Part shown: positions 1 through 11,581 of the stretch, piece after piece
Layout of the letters: each line of letters opens with the position of its first letter
Numbering within the stretch: position 1 is the first letter of the stretch
NCBI GenBank assembly: GCA_039654915.1
Contig: CM077593.1
Location: 42,254,501 to 42,318,500, forward strand
Direction: 5' to 3'
Origin: Aquilaria yunnanensis
Lineage: Eukaryota; Streptophyta; Magnoliopsida; Malvales; Thymelaeaceae
DNA length: 64,000 nucleotides
Translations under genes and position numbers: made by a program
The notes under the pieces: generated by a model
What the model was told of the DNA's origin: nothing
Database searches by the model: none
What the model saw: only the letters and a program-made list of their open reading frames with translations

Positions 1-1673
1 TGAGCAGCATGCTCGGTAACTTTCACGGCGAGGGTGTCATCGCCCGGATGGGCCACCGTAATAGCCTTGAAGGAGGCCTCTGTAAGCACCCCATTCGAAA
101 TCTGCTTCGCCATTTGAGGACAGTCCTCGGAGTACAAGTTCATGTCCTCCGTGATTGTCCAAAAAGGCTCTTTGGGTATCTTCCCTTGCGGGACTTTGGC
201 ATCGCGAAGGGCCCGCATCTTCGCGTGTTCGGCCGCCCAGTTCGGTGTAAGCAACTCCCCAGCATGGCGAAAATGAGAAGTAGGTCAGAGACAAAGTAAA
301 TTTCAGAAAAACAAAAGAGCCATACTTGTTCTGAAAACAACAAACCTGGCGGCACTTCGATCACGACGTCCTCGAAGTCCTGAGACTCCTCGGTCAAAAT
401 CCCCTTGCCTTTCTTCCTGCGCCGCTCCTCGACAGAAGGAGCCTCTACCACGGCCTCCAGAAGGGCCTGCGGCGCGAAAGGGCTCTTGGGAGGGACGTCG
501 GCAGAAGGAACCTCGGCAGCGGCAGGGACCTCGGCAGCGGCAGGGACCTCGGCAGCAGCCTCGGGCGGCGGAATCTTGGCTGCCCCAGGCTCCTCGGTAG
601 CCTCCTCGGAAATTTCTTGCTGAGGAAGCTGGGCAGTTTTCTTTGCCCGTTTCGCCGAAGGACCAGCGCCAGTAGACTTCCGCCTTCGGGAAGCCACCTT
701 CTTTGTCTGGTCACCCTTTTCCACCTGGTCAGAAAAAAGGGACTTGTAGAATGCAACAGTCCCGTCCCCCATCTCTGAAAAAGAAAAAGACATCAGCGTA
801 AGTCCGAGGGAAAAACTGCAAGGGAGTAGAAGATAACTTACTTTCGAAAAGTGTTTCGAAAGAAACTTCCTCCCGAAGGAGCTGCACCAACCAGGAGTCC
901 TTCCCAGCGATAGCAAGAGCTGGCATCTCGAGGTCAGTCTCATGCTCCTTGACCACCCCTAACTCCCGAAGGACCTATTCGGTCATCGAGCTCCAGTTAA
1001 TGGGGAAGGGGTACAGGGAGCGCGGAGCGACCTCGGGAGCCCAGTCGGAGACAGCGCGAATACGTCCGTCGAAGTCCTTGAACACGGGAGCCAACTCTGG
1101 AGTCAGCAGTATCCTCGGATCAACGACGTCCACATCCAGCCTTCCCCGAGCCCATTTGGTCGGAACATACGACCAGGCCTCATCTATCTTTAGGAAGAAG
1201 AATTTCTGTTGCCACCCTCGCCAACTGTCCTTAGTGGCAAAAGTGAACATGAATTTTTTGCTCCCGGATCCCCGAGGTAGCATGAAATAGAAGCCACCCT
1301 TCGGGACCACAAAGAGCTTGTAGTACTGCATGAAAATTACAAAATGGGGTTTTATCCCGAAGACACCACACATACAGAGGAAGGCGTTAAAATAGCAGTA
1401 CGAGTTCGGGTAAAGCTGATTCACAGCAATGCCATGAAATTGGCAGAACTCGCAAACCATCTTCAGGGGAGGATACCGAAGTCCGGCCTTCAGCTGGGCT
1501 CGGAAAACGGTAACCTCGTTACTATGGTTTGAAAAAGCATAGTGGTCAGATCGTGGCAGCTGGGTAATGGCGTAAGAGGGAAGAAAGAACTTCTTCTTCC
1601 ACCTCTCTAATTTTTTAGGGGTGGTGCAACAAGGATGAGATAAAAGAGGCTACCAGCTCTCAGGGATATGCAT
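1..1673 (-). pseudogene. Antisense gene of A2, degenerate (Transposase_28-like), runs off left edge
   Basis: This is the counterpart of the intact antisense gene at 40861-43209. By alignment exon 1 is 1673-842, intron 1 is 841-775 (GTAAGT...TTTCAG, 67 bp, same length as in A), exon 2 is 774-346, and intron 2 starts at 345 with GTTTG. The expected intron-2 acceptor near 260 reads TTTTCGC instead of TTTCAG, so splicing there is probably lost. Exon 1 has two in-frame TAG codons, at 1652-1650 (about codon 8) and 977-975. Exon 3 reaches the window edge exactly where intron 3 begins in A. The exon-1 region keeps the conserved CEFCQFHGIAVNQL stretch. The breaks make a full-length product unlikely. 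Confidence 0.8.
511..560 (-). repeat. 18-bp minisatellite inside antisense exon 2
   Basis: Two full units and one partial unit of CCTCGGCAGCGGCAGGGA are present. On the minus strand they encode a repeated Ala-Glu-Val-Pro stretch (AAAEVP) in the low-complexity middle of the antisense protein. Element A has only a non-repeated Pro/Ala/Val-rich equivalent, so this is local repeat expansion. Confidence 0.75.
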
Positions 1674-1933
1674 TTTGGACAGAAAAACGAGTTCGGAAAA
1701 AGGCAAGAAAACAACTTCCGGCAAAAACTCGAAAAAACAGAGGTATTAAAAGACTCTGGAAAGAAAAAACCCACCAAAAGACTTGCCAAAATCGGAGGTC
1801 GCCGTCGTAAAAGGTTTCCGGAAAAAGCTCTGTTAAAACAGCTCCACCGCACAAGCAAGAGAAAGCGCAGAGAAAAGGGCAAGCAGGGAAAGAGCAGAAG
1901 CAAAAGCAAAAGGGGCTTATGACGGAATAGGCC

Positions 1934-2076
1934 ATTTATAGGCCAAGGGTGGGTAACCGAAACGATGTCATAAGTGCCCTTTGAAGGCGAACCGTCGCCA
2001 TAACTGCACTCTGCGCCTGAAAAGACGCGCTCTCTGTAAACAACGCGACCCTCCTCCAATGACAGTGTGCCACGTG
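1934..2076 (-). promoter_or_regulatory. Putative antisense promoter of A2 (TATA box and G-box)
   Basis: On the minus strand TATAAAT lies at 1940-1934, about 265 bp upstream of the exon-1 start codon. A palindromic CACGTG (followed by TC on the plus strand) is at 2071-2076. The G-box to TATA spacing matches element A (about 131 bp), and a CCAAT word precedes the G-box on the plus strand in both. Promoter function is inferred from position and conservation. Confidence 0.55.
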
Positions 2077-2213
2077 TCAACCGCCGCGCCAAAATAGGGG
2101 ACACATCTTCTGACATCCCTAAAAAACTGGGACGCGCCGCTCAGACTGACGCGCTTGGCCATCAGACGCGATGCTACATAGACCTGCAAAAGCAAAGAAG
2201 CAGGTTGCCTCGA

Positions 2214-2375
2214 AGACACCAAAAGACGGGCTATGGCCGAACAGCCCATACCTTCGGGCAAGAGGTGTATCTTCGGCACAAGCTTTGCCTCGGAGACACC
2301 AAAAAACAGGCCAAGGCCGAGCAGCCCACACCTTTGGGCAAGAGGTGTACCTTCGACACAGGTGTTACTCTCTAT
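2214..2375 (+). repeat. Tandem ~80-bp duplication before the A2 3' LTR
   Basis: Two diverged units share the words GACACCAAA, GGGCAAGAGGTGTA and CTTCG. The anchor GACACC recurs at 2215 and 2295. The same duplication with an 81-bp period occurs in element A at 43813-43960, so it predates both copies. It lies between the antisense promoter and the polypurine tract. Confidence 0.65.
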
Positions 2376-2433
2376 AGACTCCCAAAGAACATCCTCGGAA
2401 AGAAAACAAAACCGAAGTCTTCACTTCGGCTTT

Positions 2434-2448
2434 CCGAAGGGGGGCATG
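2434..2448 (+). other. Polypurine tract of A2
   Basis: CCGAAGGGGGGCATG directly precedes the 3' LTR (TGATAGCC...). The same purine run followed by CATG sits before the 3' LTRs of A and B. This is the expected plus-strand DNA primer site of an LTR retrotransposon. Confidence 0.7.
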
Positions 2449-3307
2449 TGATAGCCGAAGGACTATCGCCTCCACCTGGCCGAACTCCCTGCCACCAGAA
2501 TGGCCAGGAGATCTGGCGCTACCCGAAAAAAGGTGGGATCACACACCTCGGAGAAAAGCCGAAGAGCCCGAGCTCGGTACGCCAGGGAACTTGAGGATAC
2601 TATTAGCCCCCCCGAGGTAGTAAACAGACCGCCTTCAGAAAAGTGGCACCAGCTAGTGCGGGCCGAACATGATCTTCCCGAAGGCGGAACTCCCTGAATC
2701 TGGGAACCCCCGAACTGGGGGCATGTTTCCCGAAGTGGCACGGTCCGTACTAGAGGACGACCTCACCCAGGAACCTCGGGAGTACGGTAGGAGCATTTAA
2801 GGAAGCCTCTGACATGTCGCCCAAAGACGTCACAAGCCACCTCAAACGGCGGTCTGAGACGCCGACGCCATCAAAGTCACATCATGGCCCGTCTCGGCTC
2901 AAGGCTCAAGGAAGCCTGCCACCAGCTACTTGTCCTTTACGCCCAGACATTCAGAGAACATCCGACCGAACACGTGTCACGATCTGAACGGGCTGGACAC
3001 CTCTATAAATATCAGGGAATACACCCTAGCAAACGGTTGGCAAATATCTCGACTCCTCACTCTGAGAAAATACGACCAGGCGAGTTCACTGAAACGCTCA
3101 ATGCTATTTCCTCTGCCTTTTCTCAGCACCACTGACTTGGGCGTCGGAGGCTCCTCCCCGGAACAACACCCCGGGGACCTCCCAACCCACTTTTTCTGAA
3201 CATCTCAGGCATTCTCCCTTCGGCAAACCGGCCACCAGGCGTTCTTCCTCTCCGGGAGTCCCTCCATCAATCACCATGACTACCAACGATGAAGCCCCTG
3301 GGCATCA
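2449..3307 (+). repeat. 3' LTR of A2 (A family), 859 bp
   Basis: It starts TGATAGCC after the polypurine tract and ends in GGGCATCA. It is homologous over its whole length to the LTRs at 33668 and 44048. It contains CACGTG at 2971-2976 and a TATA box (TATAAATA) at 3004-3011, then the conserved stem-loop at 3146-3182. An ATG at 3275 opens a short conserved reading frame ([11 protein letters not shown]) into the LTR end. Confidence 0.9.
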
Positions 3308-3925
3308 TCAGCAATGTGTGTTGTATCATTTGTCTTGTGGCATGTAATGAAGAGTGTCGTCTTTGAAAATCTATCAACAAAAACAAAGACACAATCTTGC
3401 CCTCTTTTGGTTCTAGGAAGTCCTACAATGAAATCCATAAAAATGTTAGTCTAATAATGTGAAGGTATTGGTAATGGAGTATACAAACCATGACTTCTTT
3501 GTGTGGATTTCACCTTCTTGCATGTAATGCAATGACCACAAACGTTCTTCACATCTCTTTCCATATGAGGCCAATAGAAGTGTTCTTTTGACATGTGCAA
3601 TGTTTTAGGCACACCAAAATGCCCTATCCAACCACCACAATGTACCTCTTTTATGAGCAACTCCTACAAAGTTGTTTGAGGCACACAAAATATGTTCCCT
3701 TTAAACAAAAATCCAACCACTTGATGAAACTTTTCAAATGCAATCTTAGCCCATTTAGAGTAGATTTTTTCCAAAGTTAAAATCAGAACCATACAAATCC
3801 TTCATATGCTCACATTTAAGAAGTTTAGCATTTAAAGTAAAAAAATAACATTTAAAGTAAAAAAATAAGGCATACTTTCTTGAAAGTGCATCGGCCATTA
3901 TATTTTCCTTATGTAATATCGCTTA
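3308..3925 (-). pseudogene. Ty3/gypsy RNase H end and integrase N-terminus fragment (element D, left part)
   Basis: Read on the minus strand, a decayed RNase H C-terminus (ADALSRKYA near 3880-3910) is followed by an integrase zinc-binding domain. The zinc domain carries GHFGVPKTL, then HFYWPHMERDV and the CGHCITCK cysteine pair at about 3600-3500. The start of the catalytic core follows ([13 protein letters not shown], decayed, around 3430) until A2 cuts it at 3307. A 20-bp direct duplication (3836-3875) and frameshifts disrupt it. The type matches the minus-strand gag-RT at 20300-22756, which suggests one split element. Confidence 0.75.
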
Positions 3926-5340
3926 ACCCTGATGGGGCCATCCTAGGAAGACTACGGAACCGGAGTCCCATGCTCGTTACAGTTGGCTTGTTAATTACTT
4001 TTCCCATTTTAAAACCTTTCATGCTCTCTAGTTATTAACCTAAAATGAAGCATGCATGGGCTTGCTTTGACTTTAATTAACAAACATGAAAAGAAACTAA
4101 AACATTGCGTGCAGTTTATTAAAACATATTTAAAACACAAGCCAAAGCATTAAACACAAGTGTATTTACTACAAGTAATAACCATGCATGTTCATCATTA
4201 CATAAGTAAGGACTATGCACATGCCCAAAAGCAACTGAAATACTACTCAAACTAGAGACATTAGAGGCCAATTAGCATACATATGTTTACTGAAGACTAC
4301 TACTGAGATCCATAGTTGACTATGTCCATCCTTGTACCATTAGCCTCTATAAGGCTACAAAACAACTATAGTTAGCATAAACAACTTTGCCAGTAAAACT
4401 AGAATCAATAATGATTCACTTGGTGGTTTACCTGTAAGTAAAACACGAGCTCGGCAACCGCCCTATGGTCACCAGCTCCAAATAGATGAAATCTACACAA
4501 CAATACTAAAGGGAGTGAGAATCCAAAGATTCCCATTAAGGGATTTGGGTACCTGCAAACAAAAACATGAGGACACTCATATATATAGAATATATGAAAT
4601 CTACTACGGGCCCAATGTGGTCTGAGGGTCTAATATATGCGCATATACCTAGGTCCCTTGGGAACCCTCCTCATCCTTGTCCTCCTCACAGGGCGTCACT
4701 CCACGCTTAGTGAGTTCTGGCCACTAACTCGCTCTTAGGAAGCCTTAGCTTACTGACTGATGTAGTAATGTAGCCTTCCCTTAGTTATTGTGCAGGTGAA
4801 CATGGCCGATGCTCTTTGCTTGCGCTGTAAAAAAATCCACTAGGTGTACTAGGCCTCCACATAGTGCCTCAAGTCCTTAGACTTGACTAAGTCACTTGTG
4901 TACTAAACCTTCACCCATTTAACCTACCAAGGATGCACTAAGCTTTCACTTGTGCCTCAAGACATAGCTTGGCTAGGCAACAAGTGCATTAAGCGTTCCT
5001 ATATGGTGCCTCCCTATCCACCATTACTTGCTTCACACTAGTGGCATGGCGATGATCATGGTTGGGCTCATTTACTAGGTTCTTTGGGACCTACCTAGGT
5101 GCACAAAGATTCCCACATCAGAGCCTTAAATACGAAGGCCCAGCTAGGCTTTTGATGGCACTTAACCTTGCACCTAACCGTTGGTGTTCTATTGTGACCA
5201 AACATGCCTTCAGTTTGAACTAAAATACATTCAAACTTGGGCCATTCTAAGTGTGGAGAAGCCATGAAGCTGATAGTACTCCTTCTTGGCTTTTCCAATC
5301 TAGAATTGCCTTAATCAGACATCTGAACAAAAAGTTAAGA
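3926..5340 (-). repeat. LTR-like noncoding DNA, inverted relative to 59500-61500
   Basis: No coding is seen. Reverse-complemented, this stretch shares long diverged words with 60361-61500; for example 4881-4844 matches 60478-60515 with about two mismatches in 38 bases. The shared order of words and common end near the GGCC...GATGG motif suggest long LTR or UTR sequence of one Ty3 family, in opposite orientation here. Exact ends are not visible. Confidence 0.45.
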
Positions 5341-7826
5341 AAAAAAAAGTACCTGATACCACCTCACAAAAATAGGAGAATTACAAAGTGTGGCATAATG
5401 GTAAAAAAATATTGTGTAATTCTCATCATAGTGTTTGAAGTGTAGGGGGTAAAAGGCATGATCAACACCTCCTTAAAAGTGTTCTAAGTTGGTAACTTGG
5501 CCCCTAAGAAAAGCCTTAAGGATTGCATATTTGTCAAGCAACCTATGGACTCTTTTGTAGGATTTTGAAAATTCAGGTTCTCAATTGTAAAACTTTCACA
5601 AAAGAGATTTAGAGAGTTATGAGAAGAATATGAATGTAATGAAAGTTCTATTAGAGAACCAAATTGCTTATGGAAGACAACTAAGGACAAAGAAAACACA
5701 AAAAGGCATAAAGGACCTATGTGTTCTAATGTAGGCCTTAAGATATGTATGTCTTTGACTTAAGTCAAATGGTGAGATTGTGGGGTTATCCCACACTAGG
5801 GAGGGCAGCTAAGGCATGGGATAAGGAAGTTAAATGTGGGCCAAGAAATTAAGGTTAATAAACCATGGTCTTGTAGCAAGGAAAATGCCATAAAGCATGG
5901 TTAAGACTAGTTAAGTGTGTTTTGCACTTAAGACCATTTAAAGTCCACCTTGGTCCTTATCTTTCCACAATTTCAGCTTCCACCAGCACAAAAGAAAGCC
6001 ATCCCTCTCCTCCACACTTCCTCCATAGCCACCATACCTTCAAACTTAAAGGTACTTGAAATTGAAGGTAAAAGGAAGCAATTGGAAGCAAACTAGAGCT
6101 ATTGCTTGGGTGCTTCAAGGATCAAGCTTAAAATTCGGCCTACCCATCTTGGTAAGGCTTCTCTTGCTCTCATGGATTGTTTACTATATTTCCAAGCATC
6201 CATGGAGCTAGGGCTAAGCTTGGAAGAGAGTCATGAGCTTGATGAACCAAGCTCAGTGAGGGGAGTGCACTTATTGAAGGTTTTGTGACCTAGTATGAAG
6301 TGTACAGTGATTGCAGTAAATTAAAGGGTTTCTAGAGCCCAAAGTTAGTACTAACTAGTGTTAAAACTCTCCTAATACCAAGCTTATGCTTGAGGAGGGC
6401 TGCCATAGTGATTTACTTAAATTTATTGCATGTTTTATGGACTAACTATGGTTTATGTTGTTGCCTCATTTCATGTGTTTATTAGTTGTGAATGGCTGCT
6501 GCATTTGGTTGCTATATCTTGTACATATGCATTACGGTTTTGTATTTTAGTGCCTTTGGATGCAAGTTTTAATGAGGATCACATTTCTTTAAGAGTACTA
6601 GTGTTACCCTTACAAAGTTTCACGATAAAACTTACTCCCCTCAAATCTATCCATTTCAGGTCCAGTAGAAAGATCACATTCAAACTTACCTTTGTGGTTT
6701 GAATTTTGATCTAAAATATTAGGTACTTAAATTTCCATATGTCTAGTTGTGATCTGGAAAGTTTGGTGATTTTAGGAGCACATTTGGTATTTTTAGTGAT
6801 GGTCCTTATTATGTTATGCATCAGCTATCCAGCATCCTATTTCTGGAGTCCATTGTGTCTCAGGCACACCTGTAACTTAGGGTGAATATTTAGCTGAGCT
6901 AAGACCCTTATGTAGTGCATGTATGCATGTACATGTAGTGTATGTAAAATGAGGCAAGTATGTGAACTTTTGAGTAATGTTTTGACTATGCATATGATGT
7001 GGTGCAAAGCTGCGTAAGTGTGAATGATAGGCTGCTTACTTGTAAGTTCTGTTTTGGCCACATATTGTTGTTAAATGCAAGATCATGTATTTTATATGTG
7101 TATTTGACATATATGGAATAGCCTTGGAGGGCTTACCCCTTGTGAATGAAGTGTTTGCATGGTTGGAAAATTTGTATGGGCAAAATGGTCCAAAGGTGGC
7201 CAGATTTTTTACCCTACACCTAAAGTTTAATATTTCCCTGTGTAAAATGAATCTTGGTATGAAATTTTGACCACATCTAGAGCACATCTAGAGGTTGAAC
7301 TAGGATTTTGAATTTCTGACTTTGGAGCCCTATAGCTAAGATATGACATTGCAAAGTTGGCAAAGTTACTATTCATTTGGTCAGAATTTTGTAACCAATT
7401 TAAAAAATCCATGACTTGGTCCATAGGTGGGGTATTGATGTAAAACCAAATTTCTTGGTTTGCTTAAAGACTCTACTTGATAATGAAGCAAAGAAAATAG
7501 GGGGTTACATGGCTAGATTAATACAGTTTTTTGGAAGAAGTTTCAGGTGCAATGGCTAGTCACTTACACTTAATAAGATTGTCTAATGTTTGATAGCTAA
7601 GAATAAGACTTGTGCTAGGGTGTTCCTTCCTTGCTGCCATCGTGTGAATATGTGTGTAATGGTTGGACCAATATGCATACATTTACATGGTGCCAAGAGG
7701 GCCACTTGGGTATGCACATTAAGGGTATTGTTATGATGGCCTGTAGAACATACTAACCCTGGGAGTTTTAAATGCACAATTTTGGCACCATAACTGGACT
7801 ACCCCAGGGTGGGTAACCGATGCTGT
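5341..7826 (+). repeat. Probable 5' LTR of element C (Tekay-like), left boundary uncertain
   Basis: This AT-rich, noncoding 2.5 kb lies directly before a primer-binding site at 7827 and the gag of element C. Long LTRs of two kilobases or more are usual for Tekay/Del-type chromoviruses. I cannot find the left LTR end, and no 3' copy is present because element C is truncated near 20300. Short open frames (for example 6430-6702 and 5484-5699) have no recognisable domain and are probably chance. Confidence 0.4.
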
Positions 7827-7838
7827 TGGTATTAAAGC
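7827..7838 (+). other. Primer-binding site of element C (initiator tRNA-Met type)
   Basis: TGGTATTAAAGC matches the common plant retrotransposon primer site TGGTATCAGAGC at 10 of 12 positions. Both differences are of the C-to-T or G-to-A type expected from decay of methylated DNA. It is followed about 280 bp later by gag. Confidence 0.55.
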
Positions 7839-8109
7839 GTGGTCAAAGCATGGTTTATACATGTACATATAGTTGCATTTGCATGCTAGCTACATACATG
7901 AACTCAGTGTGGTCAGCTGCTAATGTCAAGTACCATTAAAATACCAATGATCTTTATATGTGCTCTATGATGAATCATGAATGCGGGAAGTAAACATGGT
8001 TGCCTCAATGAGAGAGGAACCACCACAAAGGCCTCCTACTGAATCTAGGCAACAAAGAAATAGATAGAATAAAGGGAATTAAGGCCAATAGGGGGCACTA
8101 AACCCTAAA

Positions 8110-11100
8110 GTGCCTCAGGTTTGGCTAGAGGTTCAAAGAAACTTACCTTTAATGAATGAAAACTTAATAAGGCTGATTCAAGCCCAAGTAGCACAGGCAA
8201 AAGTAGTTCAGGATCCACAGCAGCAACCAGAAAAGGAAGCTAGGAACACAGTTGAACATGTTCCTTCTGGTAGAAAAGGAAACAAAAATGATGAAGCTGA
8301 TGAAGTGGAAGATAAGGATAAAAGAAATCCAAGAGGAAGAAAAATGAGATCTGAGATTGGTTAGGTATCTAGGACCAATCCCTCAGTTTATAACCATTCA
8401 TCTACTAGGAATGAGATTGAGGAAGATCTTGAGAGAAGAGGTAGGAGAAGACATAGAAACCATGGAAAGCATCACCATATTGAGGGTTCTCATAGATCCA
8501 GAAGACATAGAGCTAAGGATCTAGAAGACCTAGATGAGGTCAGACTGCTAGAGAGGTTCCAAGGACTCCGCCCTTCATAGTTTGATGGAATAGCTGGGCC
8601 TAAGAGAGCTGAGAAGTGGTTAATCTTCGTTAAGAAGATGTTTGAGAGGATGCCACTCAACTCCACCAAGAAGGTGTCACTGGTTACTTACAACTTGGTA
8701 GGCAATGTAGAGAATGGTGGAGAAACACCAGAGATAAGTATGCTATCCAGAAGGGTAGAAGGCCAGGAAGAGATATTGAGATGACCTGGCCAGAGTTCAC
8801 TCAACTGTTTTAGGAGCAGTACATCAATGATGCCATCAAGGATATGAAGCAAGCTGAATTTGATGCTCTAAGGCAGGACAACCATAGTGTCCTAGAGTAT
8901 GAGTACAAACTCAATTAGTTAGTGAGATATACTCCTCAGTATCATGGATTGGAGGAGTTAAAGGCCAAAAGATTTGAAAAAGGCCTAAGGTCAGACATCA
9001 GAAAGGCTATAAGACCTTTTGGAGCAGTCATATACTATGAAGCAGTGCAAAAAAAACTCTATTAGTAGAGCAAGAGGAGTATGAGACTAGGTACTTTCCC
9101 AGTGGACCAGGGGAAAGTAGTCAGATAGGAAACAAGCAAAGAAGCCACCACATGGCAAGGGAATTGCCAAGAATTCCCATTCTGGTGGTGAGGGCAACGT
9201 TATGAGGAAGTCCCCTGGCCTAAGGTGCCCTAAGTGCAAAAAGTTTCATGGAAAGAAACCTTGCCACTTTGACACTCAAGCATGTCTGAGATGTGGTGCA
9301 ATGGATCACTGGATCAAGGATTGCCTACATGCGCAAGGAAGAAGGCTAGAAGACCAAAGTCCAATGAGACCTACTGGAACAGGACCCAGAGAGGCAGTAC
9401 CCAGGGAGGGACATTAAAGACCAATTCCTCCAGTCCAAAGACCTTCAGTGCAAAGAGCTAGCAAAGTGTTCCAAGTGGAAAGGCCAATGACATCACAGCA
9501 CGAAGGAGCACTAAGAGGTAACATTTACCTCAATGGTATGCCTGTTAGTGTTCTATTTGATACTGGTGGATCTGTGTCTATAGTTGCTAGGAAATTTGTT
9601 GATGCCATGAATTTGCCTACTGAAATCATGCCTAGTATATCCTTAGTGAAAATAGCAGGTAGTCAATGTCTTTTCACTAATGAACTAGCTAGGGATTGTG
9701 AGCTAGTAGTAGGAAAGACTAAGGTTATAACTAATCTGCTAGTGTTAGGCATTCCTAAGTATGATATAGTGCTGGGTATGAATTGGCTTGCTATGCATAA
9801 CATAAGAATTGATTGTGCTAAAAGAGAAATCACATTGCCTGATGGTGAAGTGTATGCATTAGTGAATTCTAAGGAATTAGTGTATGAAATTCATGCCATG
9901 GAACTAGAGGTACTAGATGAGACACCTGTGATTTTTTAGCATGATTACTATTATGCGCTCAATGAATTGCACCATGATAAGGAAGTAGACAGAATACCTA
10001 TAGTGAGAGACTTTCCACAAGTCTTTCCTAAAGACCTGCCAAGTATTCCTCTACTAAAGGAAATTGAGTTTGAGATCAAGCTTCAACCAGGAGCTAGTCC
10101 AGTATCCATACCTCCTTACAGAATGCCTATCACAAAGATGAATGAGCTCAAGAAACAACTTGATGAACTTCTTGAAAAAGGGTTCATAAGGCCATGTGTG
10201 TCACCGTGGGGAGCTCTAGTGCTCTTTGTGAGAAAGAAGGATGGATCATTAAGACTATGCATTGACTACAGGAAGTTCAATGCAGTGACTATCAAGAACA
10301 AGTATCCACTCCCTAGGATTAAGGATATATTTGATCAACACAAGAGAGCTAAGATCTTCTAAAAGATAGATTTGAGATCTGTATACTTCCAATTGAGAGT
10401 AAAAGAAAAAGGTATTCCTAAGACTGCATTCAGGACCAGATATGGGCATTATGAGTACATAGTCATGCTATTTGGTTTGACTAATGCCTCAGCTACTTTC
10501 ATGGACCTGATGAGCAGGGTGTTCAGATCACATCTGGATAAATTTGTGGTTGTGTTCATTGATGACATTCTAGTATATTCCAGGGATGAAAATGAACATG
10601 AACATCATCTAAAGATTGTCTTAATGACTCTATTGGAACATCAGCTTTATACCAAGTTATCCAAGTGCCAATTTTGGATACATGAAGTGTCTTTCTTAGG
10701 ACACATCATAAATGCACAAGACCTTAAGGCAAACCCTGAAAAGGTCAAGGCAGTTCAAGAATGGGAAAGACCAAAGACTGTAAAGGAAATAAGGAGTTTC
10801 CTAGGATTAGCTGGCTACTACAGAAGATTTGTATCAGGCTTTTCCATGATTGCCTTATTTCTTACTCATTTGACCAAGAAGGGTCAAAGGTTTGAGTGGA
10901 CTGAGAAGTGTGAAAAAAGTTTCCAGGAGCTCAAGCAGAGGTTGATTGAAGCTCCAGTATTGATTCTTTCTGATCCAAGCAAGCCCTACATCATCTATAC
11001 AGACGCATCTAGATCTGGGTTAGGTTGTGTACTTATGCAAGACAAAAATGTCATTGCTTATAGTTCAAGGCAGTTGAGACCTCATGAGTAAAATTATCCT

Positions 11101-11581
11101 ACCCATGACCTAGAACTAGCAGTAGTGATTTTTGCTTTCAAGCAATTGAGGCATTACTTGATGGGTAGTTTCTTTGTGATTTACACTGACCATAAGAGCC
11201 TAAGGTACTTGTTCACTCAGAAATAGTTGAACAAGAGGCAAAGGAGATGGTTAGAGTACATCAAGGACTATGATTATAGTATAGAGTACACAAAGGGCAA
11301 AGGCAATCTAGTAGCAGATGCCTTGAGTAAGAAGTACACGAGTCTTCTAAAAGGAGGATCCATAGTTCATCATGATGAGTAGAATAGTCTGCTATACCTA
11401 TGGTATAAATGGCATAAGTAGGAGGAAGCCTAAATCTACACATTGACAATCCAATCAAAATGGATTGAAGCGGTCAGAAAGGCACAGAAGATAGATCCTG
11501 AATTGAAAAGGATATCAGGAAAAGAAAAAGGTTTCTTATTTGAATCCTTTGCCTACAACCAAGGATTACTGTGTTTCAAGG
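8110..11581 (+). pseudogene. gag-pol of element C up to the insertion (Gag, PR, RT, RNase H)
   Basis: Gag (about 8110-9060) has the FDGIAG...AEKWL core with many stops. A CCHC zinc knuckle CLRCGAMDHWIKDC is near 9277-9320. Protease has DTGGS at about 9559 and LGMNWL near 9772. RT spans about 10060-10700, with the FIDDILVY active site near 10556. RNase H follows with [10 protein letters not shown] near 10996 and [10 protein letters not shown] near 11190, ending ADALSKKY near 11320. Stops break it at 10362, 11089, 11224 and elsewhere; several look like TGG, CAG or GAG turned to TAG. The frame resumes at 19610 after element B. Confidence 0.85.
11577..11581 (+). other. Target-site duplication CAAGG of element B, left copy
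   Basis: CAAGG immediately precedes TGATAGCC of the B 5' LTR and recurs at 19610-19614 directly after the B 3' LTR. This 5-bp duplication proves one insertion event into the pol of element C. Confidence 0.9.

Larger units (their letters stand above)
1..3307 (+). mobile_element. Tat-type Ty3/gypsy element A2, 3' part only
   Basis: Bases 1-3307 align collinearly with 41581-44914 of the complete element A further right: antisense gene, antisense promoter, polypurine tract, then 3' LTR ending in TG...CA form. Its gag-pol and 5' LTR lie left of the window, so its size and target duplication cannot be checked. The right flank is minus-strand integrase of another Ty3 element, which A2 therefore interrupts. 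The copy is clearly diverged from A and its antisense gene is broken, so it is an older insertion or a sister subfamily. Confidence 0.85.
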
